Assembly (NCBI RefSeq): GCF_020509005.1
Contig: NC_063016.1
Location: forward strand, 1,860,001 to 1,924,000
Reading direction: 5' to 3'
Length of the DNA: 64,000 nt
Source: Fulvia fulva
Taxonomy: Eukaryota > Ascomycota > Dothideomycetes > Mycosphaerellales > Mycosphaerellaceae
Positions 1 to 10,623 of the stretch are shown in pieces. The position numbers and the translations under genes were made by a program. The notes beneath the pieces are model-generated. The model had not been told where the DNA came from and searched no databases. It worked only from the letters and a program-made list of their open reading frames with translations. The stretch's first letter is position 1, and every line of letters starts with the position of its first letter.

Positions 1-647
1 GCCCTAATGACTCGAAACGGTCTAAGGAACTTATAATCGAGTTTCTTACTTAGGCGTATAGTCTTAATGTCACGGGCATCTAGTAGAACTATATCGTTAG
101 GCTAGTAGGTAGGCGCTAGCGCTCGCTAAGTATTTACGGCTTCGGCCGTTCGTACTTACGTAAAAGTATATACGTCGCGTAGCTCGTCTAGACGGTCGCG
201 GCGTATAGACTCGAGTACCCGCCGTATTTATACTTAAGTATCTTATATATTATTAACTAACGCGTTAGCGGCCTCGACGTTAGGTACTTCCCGAGCTATA
301 ACTTATAGTTTAGCTAGGCTACTAAACTCTATCCGCGGGTAGCGGCTAGAGTCGGCGAAGAATAGAGTCATTCCGGTACTTATAGACTCGTAATTATTAA
401 GGGCAAACTCGGCGTCGGGTAGTAACTCGACCTAGTTATCTTATTAATAATTAGTATAGGCGCGGATATACTGTTCGAGTACTTAGTTTATACGTTCTAA
501 TTGCCTATCCGTTTCTAGATAGAAGGCTATAGAAAGATTTTAGTAGATACTAAGCCTTACGTAGAGTCTACGGAAGAGCGCGCTAACGAAGTACGTACCT
601 CTATCGCTTACGACTACCTCCGGTAGGCCGTATACGGGGAATATATA
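1..647 (-). pseudogene. G1 gypsy relic: integrase core end and C-terminal region
   Basis: This is the left-hand piece of a RIP-mutated Ty3/gypsy pol read on the minus strand; the rest of the element lies off the window. Near 540-640 the reverse complement reads as an integrase core (GLPEVVVSDRGTYF, matching the usual HGLP..IVSDRGT.F with the second catalytic Asp). Near 1-130 it reads DARDIKT..SKKLDYKFL.PF, the conserved C-terminal integrase segment. Stops interrupt the frame. The segment ends at the LINE A target duplication (633-647), and the upstream half of the same integrase resumes at 12602, where the frame ends in ...YIIPV just before GLP. Any chromodomain would lie to the left of the window. 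Confidence 0.8.
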
Positions 648-3600
648 GATAGATAGATTTGTCATTCCCCTGTTCTAGGACCCTATCCGGCCTATATAGG
701 TATATATCTATTGTTATATACAAAGGGAAACCCGAATAGGTAAAAACCCTTCCCGCCCCCGACTACTCCTTATCTAGTTTAGCTTTCCCTCTGAACGTAC
801 GTAGTCTATGTCACTACCCCGTTAGCCCCCGCTCCTAGCCGGTCTCGTCGCGCTACGTCGTGTCCTCTCCTCCTATACTGCTCCTACTAGGCGGTACTGT
901 TCTAGCTAGCCCTTCTCTAGTATCTAGTTCGTAATACGCCGTAGGTCCTTAGCGTTATTAAGAAGTGCCCTAATCGTCCGGTTCCTCGCCTTTACTATCT
1001 ACTCCCCCCTTCCTAGCGACTACCTCGGACAGACGAGGAGTACGTACCGTACGTTCTAGGAGCGATAGCCGTAGGGGTAGCTAGTATTCGTGTATCCTAG
1101 AACCTTCCTCTATAATAGGTACCCCTAGAGGCCGATGTGTTCGCTTCGTAGTTGGGTTACTATACTACTCTATACCCTCGTAAGGCGGTAGTAGATAAGC
1201 TTCGGGGGGTGCTTAACCGCGGATTTTATAGCTAACTATTCCTTAGGTTGTCCCGCTAGCTAAGGGCGTCTACTATGCCCTATAACCTAGTTGTTCTACC
1301 TCTCTTTCTATAGTTGCTCTATAAACGATTTCTTACCTTCCTATTATATTACTAGCTATTCGTCCCTTACCCGGTAGTTCGGCTCGTTTCCGGGTCGAAT
1401 GCCCCTATACGCTAGTACTGATTCGCGGGCCCTTACGACTATACTAGCGATGACCTTCTATACTAGGTACTATACCGACTTGCCTAAGTAGGAGGTCCGT
1501 AGTCCCTAGATATATAGGTCGATCGGCGGTATAGCGGTCTCGTACTTAAGTATCCTCGTTAGTATCGACTTATATACCCCGGTGACCTTCCTTAGGCATT
1601 AGTTTTAGATCTTCGCTAGCGGCGCGACGAGTCCCTTCGATAGGCAGGCCCTCTCGCCTAAGGACTACACTTAGCTACTATAGGTAAGGACTGGCCGTAT
1701 AATAGCCGTATATAGAAGTCGTAACTACCGGAAGTCCGCCCCCTATATAGACGTAGTGAGCCTCTAGTATAATGCTATATTCTGTTTAGCTTTCCGTAAT
1801 ATTGCCTATACGTACTTCCTCTACCGTAGCGCCGGGTCTACCTATAGTCCGAGGATCCTGAGCTGATTTGCCGGGTTAGTCGTATGCCCCTATATCTAGA
1901 TAGAAGCTTGTATATTATAGAACCGTGGCCGGCGCGTAAAGTGTATTAGATTGTACTTTTCTAGGGTAAACCGAGCCCCGTGCCTCCTAGCCTAGTCCTC
2001 GTAGATCTTGTGCTTCTCTTCTAGTAGCCTATAGTTCTCCTTAGTCGAGGAAGACTACGCTAGGATGTTTATGTCGTCTACGAAGCCGCTCGTAGCGGTG
2101 TTCTAGGATTCTAGGGCTAGGAGTAGCGTCGCTATAAAGAGGAGGAATAGGATAGGTACTAGCGTTAAGCCTTACGGGATTCTAGTATAGACTACTTAAA
2201 ATAAGCTTTTATACTAACCGACTAGGATCGACGTACTACGGTTTTAGAGGTAGGACCGTACGAAGTTAATAAGCTACTTAGGGAGTCCTTTCGACCTTAG
2301 GATATAGAGTAGCCGCGGGTGTGACACGTAGTCGAAGGCTCCCGATATGTCTAGGCTAAGTAAGGAAGCCACCTTGTCCCTATTCTTATACTAGATAGCC
2401 TTTACCTAAGAGGTGATAAGTTCTATCGCGGATAGCGTCGATCGCTATAGGCGCGCACCTATCTAGGTATCCGGGAGTAGGGAGTGTTCCTCTACCGCCT
2501 CGGAGAGTCTCGTTATAACTAGCTTCTTAAGCGCCTTCCTAAGAGTGTTAAGGAGCGCAATTAGGCGGTACGACTTCACCTACGTATAGTCTTCCTTTTA
2601 CGGCTTACGTAGGACTACTATCGTCGATTGTTTAAATACTATCGGGTAGTATCCGGTCTATAGGCAGGCGTTAAAGATCGCTACGACTACTAGGGCTAGT
2701 TAATCTCTATACTTCTTTAGTAGCTCGTTTAGGATCCTATCCGGCCCCGGGGCTTTCTTCGCCGGCAACTTCCTAAGTATAGCGGCAACTTCTCCCTCGG
2801 ACATCTCCTATTAGACCGCGATACTAGGGGCTAGGGGAGTAGAGCTGTTTATATCGCTTAGATTAGCCTCGACTAGGGGCGGGAAGAACTTACTAGCTAG
2901 TAGACGCGCCTTAGCCTCGGGGTCGCTAACCGGGCTACTAGGCGATTATAGCGCTAGGATAGAGAAGGAGGGGCCCTATATAGGGTCCTATCGGGCCTAT
3001 TTTGCTAGCTTCTATATCCTCGCTAGCTTGCCGGCGATTTCTTCTACTATAGCCCTCTAGTCGACTACTTTCTCCCTCCGTATTATAGCTTTCTTCTATT
3101 AGTATACCTCCCTATATACGTTCTAGGCCTCCTCGCTATAGCTGCTCGTCTACACCCGGCGGGCTCTCCTTACTTCTCTTACTACCGTAGTATACTTCGG
3201 CGTCTAGTATAGTTTAGACTATGTCGTTAGTTAGGTAAGCGGAACGTAAAGTAAGGTCGCTTTTCTTATTTCGTCTATTAACCCTTAGACTACCTCGTCT
3301 ATCTCGTCTTTACTATTGTATTACTACTACGCGATCTAGACTAGCCTCTCGGAGTTATTAAGGTACGCCTAGATATTGGCCTAGTAGGCCTTTCCCTAGT
3401 TTAGCTTAGGGGTTCTCGCTAGTATACGTTATATCTATGTCGTAATAGAGGTCCTAACTAGTATATAGTCTAACGACGCCTCGAGTTTATGTTCGATCCT
3501 ATAGTAGGTTACTATATAGTAGTGGCTATCTAAGATCTAGGAGAGGTTGATCGTGCCTTAGAGTCCCCCTCTCTTCTAGGTACCTAGGTCCTTCGGGGTA

Positions 3601-3661
3601 TTAAGGGTAATTACGTTACTCGCTATCAAGTCGAGTACTTCGTCGGCTATAGGGTACGGCT
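648..3661 (-). mobile_element. LINE A (Tad1-like non-LTR retrotransposon), 3' part, RIP-degenerated
   Basis: This is the 3' portion of a minus-strand LINE of about 5 kb. The reverse complement ends in a short (ATCT)n tail (648-658) after a 3' UTR near 660-800. Upstream lies ORF2: a C-terminal Cys/His segment, then the reverse transcriptase, whose FVDDI active-site box is near 2053-2105, then the downstream half of the endonuclease. Many TAG/TAA stops break the frame. The sequence is almost the same as LINE B (13830 onward) and as the reverse complement of LINE C, with scattered differences that are mostly transitions. It is interrupted at 3661 by TyA and resumes at 10624. Its own TSD is an imperfect 15-mer (633-647 and 12602-12616). 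Confidence 0.88.
3657..3661. repeat. TyA target-site duplication, left copy (CGGCT)
   Basis: The five bases before the 5' LTR are CGGCT, repeated immediately after the 3' LTR (10624-10628). The paralogous LINE B carries the same site once, unoccupied, at 16843-16847. This fixes the element boundaries. Confidence 0.95.
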
Positions 3662-4086
3662 TGTTACGGATCGAGTCGTCTGGACCCTACGAGCCAACCG
3701 ATTTCGGATCACGTGGTGCCGAGCCAACTAGCGGGCACTCCCGCTGCAGCTCGCTCGCAGCGATTTCTACGCTCGGTACGCCTTCTAGAGAAAGCACAGA
3801 AATGATGGAAAGCAAAGAAAGCAATACCCCTGGGCATAAGGGGATCTCCTTTGTATTTAGGAACGCTGAGAATCCCTTATGGCTTCGAGGCGTTCAACTC
3901 ACTGTTTAATATCACTGTTTGGAATACACCACAACACAACCTCTGCCTCACTGCTACTTGATCTCTGCGAGACAAGACAGCTACTGCTTCATCACCCTCC
4001 CTCAACTTCCCATCGGCCCGAGAACAAACCCGATTGAGCTTGGTCTTCTGATCTTGTGATATCATTAGGTTATACCAAACCTAACA
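3662..4086 (+). repeat. TyA 5' LTR (425 bp)
   Basis: Begins TGTTA and ends TAACA, the expected TG...CA with a 5-bp terminal inverted repeat. If transcription starts at the self-primer complement (about 3889), U3 is about 227 bp and R-U5 about 198 bp. A TATA-like TATTTAG lies at 3854-3860, some 30-35 bp upstream of that start. U3 also holds a CACGTG E-box-like hexamer (3710-3715) and a 6-bp stem with a 4-nt loop (3730-3745). A short open frame over the LTR (3661-3907) starts with TTG, has no protein features and is not called as a gene. Confidence 0.96.
3854..3897 (+). promoter_or_regulatory. Candidate TyA core promoter and 5' transcript end
   Basis: TATTTAG (3854-3860) precedes GGCGTTCAA (3889-3897), which is complementary to the putative primer-binding site. 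In self-priming elements the complement lies at the very 5' end of the RNA, so the start site should fall at or just before 3889, at a normal TATA distance. This is inference from sequence only. Confidence 0.45.
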
Positions 4087-4098
4087 GCTTTGAACGCC
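4087..4098 (+). other. TyA primer-binding site, probable self-priming type
   Basis: No tRNA-type PBS (which would begin TGG) follows the LTR. Instead TTGAACGCC at 4090-4098 is an exact reverse complement of GGCGTTCAA inside the LTR (3889-3897). Tf1/sushi-type elements prime reverse transcription with the folded-back 5' end of their own RNA. The 9-bp match, its position next to the LTR, and the TATA-like box upstream fit that mechanism. Confidence 0.6.
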
Positions 4099-4105
4099 CT
4101 CTACG

Positions 4106-6103
4106 ATGGGAGACCGACAGAGTGACCGGGGAACACCCGCCCCCAGTGAAGCAAGCAGAGCCCGACGACCTCAGACCGCGAACGATGCTATCAATGCCTT
4201 GGCTACTCATACAGGCAACGACACCCTCAAGATTGGCAAGCCAGATTTCTACTATGGCGACCGAGACAAGTTCGACACTTGGGTTGCTCAGATGGACATG
4301 TACTTCTTGTTCAACTCCATGGCTGAGAACCTCAAGCCTGTCTTTGCCACTACCTTTCTTCGAGGACGAGCACAGCATTGGGTCAAACCATTCCTTAGGA
4401 AGTACCTGGACAGCAATGGAGAAGATAATGCCGACGGAGTCTTCAAGTCTTACAATCATCTCAAGCATGCTATGAAGAGCGTCTTTGGGGTCTCCAACGA
4501 GATTGCCACTGCCGTTCGTGTAATTCAGCACTTGACTCAGAAGACATCCACCGCCGAATACGCTGCCAAATTCCAGGAGTACGCACAACTTACCGATTGG
4601 GACGACGAAGCACTTCAGGTCATGTACCGACGAGGACTGAAGGAGCATGTCAAGGATGAGTTAATGAGGGACGGTCGGAGGATCGATGGCTTAGGCGACC
4701 TAGTCCAAGTCACGATTGATCTTGACGACAAGCTCTACGAAAGAGCTATGGAACGACGATACGACTCCAAGGTATCCGGAAAGGCCGGATACACACCAGG
4801 CTACGACAACCGTAACAAAGGCTTCAACGACAACTACAACCACAAGCCTAACAACAAACCATATTACGGACCTCAACCAATGGAGCTCGACGTTACCGAA
4901 AAAGGTCGCAAGATCAGGAACAGCAAGGGGAAAGGAAGACCCCCGAGTTCAGGAAGAGAAACACGAACCTGCTATGGATGTGGCAAACCTGGCCACCTAG
5001 CAAGGGACTGCCGCGGTAAGAATATGGTGCGCCGCGAACAGTTCAACATGATGCAACCCCGAACTAGTAAATCTGAGAGCAGTGTTGGATCTCCGGGAGA
5101 TACCGACTATACTCAGAGAGTGGAGGAGAGAGCTAGCAACAGAAGCACGAAGCCTCTCCTGGACCCCTCACAAGGACGAGGAGGATACCATGGGCAGCGA
5201 ATGGAGGTCATTCCATTCGGACTGCAGAACCGACCACAACAGTTCAACATGATGGCACGAAGAGTCGATTACGAGATCGAATCCGAATCTCGAAATGGTC
5301 ATGGAAGCCTTCATTGGCGATTCTGTTACCAAGACTCGTGTCAAGTTCACTACTCCGCAAAGGCTGGAGCAGGGTATTGGCCTCAGCAACCGCGAGGAAC
5401 CCTGGGAGCGACGCATAGGCAAGACGCTACGCTCCGAGAAGTGGACATCGACGAATCCTGCTTCGACGACGACGACAAGGAAAACCAGGACCCAGGATGG
5501 AATGGATCGTGGTCACCGGAACCACAAGAACGTCAAGAAACCACCGGGCTGGATACGATCGAAGAAGACCAGGATCCGGAAGAATCAAGCCAAGAAGATT
5601 CCTCCGAAGGAGAAGAGAGCGACACTGACGACGACAACGAACAGTTGACCTTCACGATTGATGCACCTAAGAAGCTATTCGACATGATCGTACATCTACA
5701 GAGAAGGCATGAAGAATTCCTACCGAAAATATCGGGACGGCGAATGCTACACCCAATTGAGTTCGACAAGACCCTCGACACGCTACGGGCAGTGGTATGG
5801 ACATACCCAGCTGTGAGCGTCACCGAGAACCTAGCAACAGCTGTCATCGAGAGACCACCGATAGGAAGCCATATGATAGGACCAGGATACCTTACACCGT
5901 CAGGAACATTCGTATCGAACGAATTACGACACGCCGTACAACACGTACGATCTCTCTACTCAGAAACGCAGAAGATCCAGGAACGTCACCGACTACAGGT
6001 GTGGACACAGAAAGGCTCGCGCCAGGTTCAAGCGGAGGCCTCGAGACACGAAGCACGACGTTCCACATACGAACAGGGAAAAGGATCGACTCCTCAGGAA
6101 TGA
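4106..6103 (+). CDS. gag: TyA Gag polyprotein (665 aa)
   Basis: Structural capsid/nucleocapsid protein that packages element RNA in cytoplasmic virus-like particles. Residues about 40-220 form a Retrotrans_gag-type domain ([16 protein letters not shown] near the start, then LRGRAQHWV). A single CCHC zinc knuckle, [14 protein letters not shown], spans residues 289-302. The 360 residues after the knuckle are unusually long for a fungal chromovirus Gag and include a strongly acidic D/E-rich stretch around residues 445-515. The ATG at 4106 is the first in frame after the PBS and only 19 nt past the LTR. The last seven codons overlap the frameshift site at 6076. The -1 frame is open under at least the last 307 nt. 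Confidence 0.95.
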   Translation: MGDRQSDRGTPAPSEASRARRPQTANDAINALATHTGNDTLKIGKPDFYYGDRDKFDTWVAQMDMYFLFNSMAENLKPVFATTFLRGRAQHWVKPFLRKYLDSNGEDNADGVFKSYNHLKHAMKSVFGVSNEIATAVRVIQHLTQKTSTAEYAAKFQEYAQLTDWDDEALQVMYRRGLKEHVKDELMRDGRRIDGLGDLVQVTIDLDDKLYERAMERRYDSKVSGKAGYTPGYDNRNKGFNDNYNHKPNNKPYYGPQPMELDVTEKGRKIRNSKGKGRPPSSGRETRTCYGCGKPGHLARDCRGKNMVRREQFNMMQPRTSKSESSVGSPGDTDYTQRVEERASNRSTKPLLDPSQGRGGYHGQRMEVIPFGLQNRPQQFNMMARRVDYEIESESRNGHGSLHWRFCYQDSCQVHYSAKAGAGYWPQQPRGTLGATHRQDATLREVDIDESCFDDDDKENQDPGWNGSWSPEPQERQETTGLDTIEEDQDPEESSQEDSSEGEESDTDDDNEQLTFTIDAPKKLFDMIVHLQRRHEEFLPKISGRRMLHPIEFDKTLDTLRAVVWTYPAVSVTENLATAVIERPPIGSHMIGPGYLTPSGTFVSNELRHAVQHVRSLYSETQKIQERHRLQVWTQKGSRQVQAEASRHEARRSTYEQGKGSTPQE

Positions 6104-6118
6104 GCGACCGAAAGGAGT
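6076..6118 (+). promoter_or_regulatory. -1 programmed ribosomal frameshift signal (gag to pol)
   Basis: GGGAAAA at 6076-6082 is an X_XXY_YYZ heptamer in the correct phase for gag (codons GGA at 6077 and AAA at 6080), seven codons before the gag stop. Six nt downstream a 6-bp stem can form between ACTCCT (6089-6094) and AGGAGT (6113-6118), extendable by a G-U pair. pol lies exactly in the -1 frame. After slippage translation continues from AGG at 6082 into the pol frame. Confidence 0.75.
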
Positions 6119-9100
6119 TATGCAACACAGAAAAGGCTCAAGCATCGACTACAGTGTTTCGAACGAAGATTATCGTCAATGGGCATCGGACATATGCCAT
6201 GATAGATTCCGGAGCGAGCGGGAACTTCGCCTCCGAATCATTTGTCAAACGACACGGGCTAGCTACCCGCAGAAAGAAAGAGGGTTATGAATTGATCGCG
6301 GTAGACGGATCATCCTTACCCAGTGTGGAGCGCGAGACGATACCGCTACCACTTGCAATCCAACAGCACCACGAGGAAATTACCCTGGATGTCACTGACA
6401 TGGCCAGTCATGACATTGTACTCGGTACACCTTGGTTGAGAAAGCACAACCCAGTAATCGACTGGAGAACAGGAGTACTCAGATTTGAACAATGCGATTG
6501 CGTTATCGCTATTGAACCTACGCAGCGGCAGCGTTCGCTGGTGGATGAGGTAAGACAGCTAAACAGGATACAGCTTGCACCGACCAGAAGGACAGAAGAA
6601 CCACCTTCGACTGGGATAGACACCGACTTGGGGCAGTTGGGTCACGAGATCACCAGAACGGATGGAAGTAACGCACCATCGAAGATGACTGGAAAATCGG
6701 AGCCAGACATCCCTCAGGAATATCGCAGATGGTCACGACTATTCCGAGAAGAGGAAGGCAAGAACGCCTTACCTAAACACGCACCATGGGATCACAAGAT
6801 AAACATTCAGCCAGGAAAAGAGCCTCCATGGGGACCCCTATACCAAATGTCCGAGAAAGAGCTCCAAACCTTACGAGAATGGCTGAAGGAGAAGCTGGCC
6901 AAAGGATGGATACGACGATCCACCTCGAGCGCAGGAACTCCATGCATGTTCGTTCCAAAACCGAACGGGAAACTACGACTCGTACAAGACTACCGAAAGT
7001 TGAACGAGATCACAATCAAGAACCGATATCCGCTACCCAACATCGAAGAAGCACAAGACAGATTAACCGGATCGGACTGGTACACGAAGATTGACCTACG
7101 AGATGCCTTCTACGCGATACGAATGGCAGCTGGAGAAGAATGGAAAACCGCCTTCAGAACAAGATATGGACTCTACGAGTTCTTGGTCATGCCTATGGGA
7201 CTGACCAACGCACCCGCATCCTGCCAGGACCTTGTCAACGAAACGCTTAGAGACCTGCTCGACGTGTGCGTCATTGCGTACATGGACGATATACTGGTCT
7301 ACACAAAAGGATCCCTCCAGGAGCACACCAAGCAAGTTCAGGACGTCTTCGAACGACTCACCAGAGCCGGGTTCAAGACGGCACCCGAGAAATGCGAGTT
7401 CCACAAGAAGCAAGTCAAGTTTTTAGGCTTCATCATCAGCACAACAGGAATCACCATCGATCCTGCGAAAACACAGTCAATCAGAGAATGGCCAGAACCA
7501 AAGACAGTCAAGGAAGTACAATCGTTCCTTGGACTCGCCAACTACAACCGGAAATTCATCAAGGACTACTCAAAGACAGCAACACCAATGACGATGCTTA
7601 CAAGAAAAGACGTCAGCTGGAAATGGGGAAAGGAACAACATGAAGCGTTCACGAAACTCAAGGAACAATGCGCTTCAGCCCCAACGCTTCGACTATTCGA
7701 TGGTAGTAAGGAAGTCCACATCGAGACCGACGCGTCCGATATGGCAATAGGCGCATGTCTTACACAGACACACGAGGGGAAACGACACCCAGTGGCCTAT
7801 TATTCCCGAAAAATGACCACAGCGGAACAGAACTACGACATCCATGACAAAGAGCTTCTAGCCATTGTTGCTGCCATGCAACATTGGAGAGTGTACGTCG
7901 AGGGCCCACCGAAGTTAACGATTCTTTCAGACCACAAGAATCTTACGTACTTCACGACGACGAAAGAACTTACCCGAAGACAAGCCCGCTGGTCGGAGCT
8001 GCTAGGACAGTACAAGTTTGAAATCAAATACACTCCAGGAACAGAGAATGGCCGCGCAGACGCGTTGAGCCGACGAAGCGACTACATGGAAGGAAAAGAA
8101 CCAGTGCAACACAAGATACTTAAGACGAACCCCGATGGAAGTCTTAGTGCCAACACGAAAGAGTTCAACAACATCGTACAGATCCTAGGCGACAAGGAAG
8201 AACAGTTCCCTATATCGCAAGGAAAATACCAAGTACCGAAGGACCGAGAAGAAGAGTGTATACAACAACATCACGACGAGCCAACTTATGGACACCCTGG
8301 AACTACGAAGACGGTTGACCTTATACAACGTAGCTTCTCATTCCCACAAATGAGACAAAAAGTATTACGCTACATTAAGCAATGCGTACACTGCCAACAA
8401 AACAAAGCTGCGAGACACGCCAAGTACGGTCACCTACAGTTCAGGACACCACCGACGAAACCATGGGACGAAGTTACAATGGACTTTATTACAAAGCTCC
8501 CATTGTCGAAAGACCAAGTCACGAAACAAACGTACGACATGATACTGGTCATGGTCGACAGACTCACAAAATATGCACACTTCATTCCTGCATCGGAGAC
8601 ATATACAGCAGAGCAGCTCGGATACCTCGTACTAGACAGATTGATCCGATACCACGGATTCCCGGAAACATTCATCACGGACAGAGATAAGCTCTTCACG
8701 TCCAACTACTGGAAAACACTTATGGGAACGATCGGGATCAAGCACAAGTTGTCAACAGCATACCATCCAGAGACCGATGGACAAACAGAAAGAACGAACC
8801 AAACGCTGGAACAATACCTAAGACACTACATTAACTACGCACAAGACAACTGGGTTTCACTACTGCCAGTGGCGCAGATTGCACTAAACAACCACAAATC
8901 AGAGACAACTTCAACGACGCCATTCTATGCGAACTTTGGCAAAGATCCTAACCTGTTCGGAACACCTGGATCTCACCCACAAGCCGAGAGAGCAATCGTG
9001 ACGACGGAGACTCTCAAGGAGGTGCACAAGGAAGCACGCAAAGCGATCGAAGATGCACAACAAAAATTGTCTCAGCAACGGCAAAACCAAAGAAAAATGG

Positions 9101-9588
9101 CACCTCTACTAAAAAAGGGGGATAAGGTCTATCTCCTCACAAAAAACCTGAGAACGAGAAGACAGACCAAGAAACTGGATCATGTTAAGGTCGGACCATT
9201 TTTCATCGATAAAGTCGTAGGACCAGTCAACTACCGGTTACGACTACCACCTGACGCCAAAATCCATCCAGTCTTCCACATCTCCAAGCTGGAACCCGCA
9301 GACGCCAAAACACCTTGCCAAGAAAGCTTCCATTTCGAGCCGGAAGCAGAAGACGAATTCGAAGTCGAAAGAATCCTAGACAAGAAGGGTCAGAAATACC
9401 TTGTCAAATGGAAAGGATACGACGAATCAGAAAATACCTGGGAGCCAGAAGAAAACCTCACGAACTGCTGCCAGCTCCTGCGACACTTCCGCCAGGATCA
9501 ACAAATAAAGAAGGATCGAACCGGAGGGTCCCAGAGACGCCAGCAAAGAAATCTGAGGAATCCAGGGACGGGTCGTTTGCCCAAGTAA
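6082..9588 (+). CDS. pol: TyA Pol polyprotein: protease, RT, RNase H, integrase, chromodomain
   Basis: Expressed as a Gag-Pol fusion by -1 frameshifting; about 1,168 residues follow Gag Lys659. An upstream in-frame ATG (5797) exists, but the slippery site is the better explanation for translation. Domains in order: aspartic protease with DSG at 6205-6213; RT with [18 protein letters not shown] and the YMDD box at 7279-7290; RNase H with TDAS, DKELLA and SDHKNL; integrase with an HHCC finger (His 8272 and 8293, Cys 8383 and 8392) and a D,D35E triad (Asp codons 8482 and 8680, Glu 8788). A C-terminal chromodomain near 9361-9495 ([20 protein letters not shown]) would tether integration to modified histones. 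All catalytic residues are present, with no stop or frameshift. The last 131 nt overlap the antisense gene. Confidence 0.96.
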   Translation, partial: RIDSSGMSDRKELCNTEKAQASTTVFRTKIIVNGHRTYAMIDSGASGNFASESFVKRHGLATRRKKEGYELIAVDGSSLPSVERETIPLPLAIQQHHEEITLDVTDMASHDIVLGTPWLRKHNPVIDWRTGVLRFEQCDCVIAIEPTQRQRSLVDEVRQLNRIQLAPTRRTEEPPSTGIDTDLGQLGHEITRTDGSNAPSKMTGKSEPDIPQEYRRWSRLFREEEGKNALPKHAPWDHKINIQPGKEPPWGPLYQMSEKELQTLREWLKEKLAKGWIRRSTSSAGTPCMFVPKPNGKLRLVQDYRKLNEITIKNRYPLPNIEEAQDRLTGSDWYTKIDLRDAFYAIRMAAGEEWKTAFRTRYGLYEFLVMPMGLTNAPASCQDLVNETLRDLLDVCVIAYMDDILVYTKGSLQEHTKQVQDVFERLTRAGFKTAPEKCEFHKKQVKFLGFIISTTGITIDPAKTQSIREWPEPKTVKEVQSFLGLANYNRKFIKDYSKTATPMTMLTRKDVSWKWGKEQHEAFTKLKEQCASAPTLRLFDGSKEVHIETDASDMAIGACLTQTHEGKRHPVAYYSRKMTTAEQNYDIHDKELLAIVAAMQHWRVYVEGPPKLTILSDHKNLTYFTTTKELTRRQARWSELLGQYKFEIKYTPGTENGRADALSRRSDYMEGKEPVQHKILKTNPDGSLSANTKEFNNIVQILGDKEEQFPISQGKYQVPKDREEECIQQHHDEPTYGHPGTTKTVDLIQRSFSFPQMRQKVLRYIKQCVHCQQNKAARHAKYGHLQFRTPPTKPWDEVTMDFITKLPLSKDQVTKQTYDMILVMVDRLTKYAHFIPASETYTAEQLGYLVLDRLIRYHGFPETFITDRDKLFTSNYWKTLMGTIGIKHKLSTAYHPETDGQTERTNQTLEQYLRHYINYAQDNWVSLLPVAQIALNNHKSETTSTTPFYANFGKDPNLFGTPGSHPQAERAIVTTETLKEVHKEARKAIEDAQQKLSQQRQNQRKMAPLLKKGDKVYLLTKNLRTRRQTKKLDHVKVGPFFIDKVVGPVNYRLRLPPDAKIHPVFHISKLEPADAKTPCQESFHFEPEAEDEFEVERILDKKGQKYLVKWKGYDESENTWEPEENLTNCCQLLRHFRQDQQIKKDRTGGSQRRQQRNLRNPGTGRLPK

Positions 9589-10102
9589 ATGGAGACAAAG
9601 CAAGCTCGGGACCCAGGGAAGCTACCCCCTCCGGAAGAGATGATAACGAGCGCTCCTCAGCCTCCGCCTCCAGAGCGTTGGCCTCCGCAACCGACACTGC
9701 ATTATCCGCACGACGATCCAACAGCTCCAGCTGTTTCGCCAGCCGCTCCTCCTTCGCTAAAGCCGTTGATGTGGCCTCGCGAGCCCGCGCGACGATCTCG
9801 CGCTCCCGATCCATCGCAGCGGCAGAAGCCAGACGCGCATCTTGAATTTGGGACAGCAGCTTTGCGCGCTCCTTGCTCAACCTCTCCCATTCCGACGCAG
9901 TGATCTTAATGTCACAACCCTTCAACCCGTGGATGTTGCACTCGCTGCAGCGACCTGATCTTACGTGCACCTTGCACACCCGACCTAGACGACGACAATT
10001 CGAGCATGCCCGAGGCATGATTTCGCCGTTCGCGCGAATAAAAATTCCAAGACGCTTGCGATCGTCGGAGGAAGAGCGTTTTGAAGAGGACGCCTTTGGC
10101 AT
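9458..10102 (-). CDS. Antisense Zn2Cys6-type zinc-cluster and coiled-coil protein of TyA (214 aa)
   Basis: An uninterrupted antisense frame between pol and the 3' LTR. From Met at 10102 the protein has a basic N-terminus, then six cysteines at residues 33, 36, 43, 52, 55 and 63 (C-x2-C-x6-C-x8-C-x2-C-x7-C). This is within the spacing of fungal Zn(II)2Cys6 binuclear DNA-binding clusters. A long charged Ala/Glu/Arg-rich stretch follows (about residues 68-140) and looks like a coiled coil, as in the dimerisation region of such regulators. The C-terminus is Ser/Pro/Asp-rich. The frame stays open further upstream to 10264 inside the LTR, but Met at 10102 has purine at -3 and a pyrimidine-rich leader just before it, so I prefer it. 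Function is unknown; a DNA-binding regulator of the element or host is inference. The last 131 nt overlap pol on the other strand. Confidence 0.65.
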   Translation of the reverse strand: MPKASSSKRSSSDDRKRLGIFIRANGEIMPRACSNCRRLGRVCKVHVRSGRCSECNIHGLKGCDIKITASEWERLSKERAKLLSQIQDARLASAAAMDREREIVARAREATSTALAKEERLAKQLELLDRRADNAVSVAEANALEAEAEERSLSSLPEGVASLGPELALSPFTWANDPSLDSSDFFAGVSGTLRFDPSLFVDPGGSVAGAGSSS

Positions 10103-10185
10103 GGCGAAGGAGAAGAAACGGTCATAACGACCTACGAATAGAAGGGACCCCGCAAGCTTATGATTAGCTCGGGACGAGCTAGACT
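9589..10185. other. TyA pol to LTR interval, occupied by the antisense gene
   Basis: About 600 bp separate the pol stop from the polypurine tract, far more than the element needs. On the plus strand I see only low-complexity shadow frames rich in Pro, Ser and Arg. On the minus strand the interval carries the antisense zinc-cluster gene (to 10102) and, in 10103-10185, its pyrimidine-rich leader. Confidence 0.7.
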
Positions 10186-10198
10186 GGAAGGGGGATGG
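10186..10198 (+). other. TyA polypurine tract
   Basis: GGAAGGGGGATGG directly abuts the 3' LTR and is the expected RNase H-resistant primer for plus-strand DNA synthesis. Confidence 0.85.
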
Positions 10199-10623
10199 TG
10201 TTACGGATCGAGTCGTCTGGACCCTACGAGCCAACCGATTTCGGATCACGTGGTGCCGAGCCAACTAGCGGGCACTCCCGCTGCAGCTCGCTCGCAGCGA
10301 TTTCTACGCTCGGTACGCCTTCTAGAGAAAGCACAGAAATGATGGAAAGCAAAGAAAGCAATACCCCTGGGCATAAGGGGATCTCCTTTGTATTTAGGAA
10401 CGCTGAGAATCCCTTATGGCTTCGAGGCGTTCAACTCACTGTTTAATATCACTGTTTGGAATACACCACAACACAACCTCTGCCTCACTGCTACTTGATC
10501 TCTGCGAGACAAGACAGCTACTGCTTCATCACCCTCCCTCAACTTCCCATCGGCCCGAGAACAAACCCGATTGAGCTTGGTCTTCTGATCTTGTGATATC
10601 ATTAGGTTATACCAAACCTAACA
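10199..10623 (+). repeat. TyA 3' LTR (425 bp)
   Basis: Same length and, on direct reading, the same sequence as the 5' LTR, with TGTTA...TAACA ends. LTRs are identical at integration, so the insertion is recent. It supplies the polyadenylation region for gag-pol RNA. Confidence 0.96.

Larger units (their letters stand above)
3662..10623 (+). mobile_element. TyA: intact Ty3/gypsy chromovirus
   Basis: A complete 6,962-bp LTR retrotransposon: 5' LTR, primer-binding site, gag, -1 frameshift, pol, antisense gene, polypurine tract and 3' LTR, flanked by a perfect 5-bp TSD. The domain order in pol (protease, RT, RNase H, integrase, chromodomain) is that of chromoviruses, and the probable self-primer points to the Tf1/sushi type. 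Neither gag nor pol contains a stop, and CpA/TpG are abundant, so RIP has not touched this copy although everything around it is saturated with RIP changes. The two LTRs appear identical base for base. It sits inside the endonuclease coding region of LINE A. Confidence 0.96.

Noticed and set aside
3661..3909. 82-codon frame over the 5' LTR and its copy in the 3' LTR (10195-10446), plus 62-codon antisense frames at 3877-4065 and 10414-10602
   Set aside because: They lie in LTR U3/R sequence, and the 5' frame begins with TTG. They show no protein features and are duplicated only because the LTR is duplicated.
5797..6081. Independent start of pol at the ATG at 5797
   Set aside because: The in-phase slippery heptamer and stem at 6076-6118 give a standard Gag-Pol fusion. 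The upstream frame encodes no protease or other domain before 6082.
4070..9903. Numerous open frames overlapping TyA gag and pol on both strands, including 9315-9845 and 9589-9903
   Set aside because: They are shadows of gag, pol or the antisense gene in a CpG-rich, stop-poor sequence and have low-complexity Arg/Ser/Pro products with no motifs.
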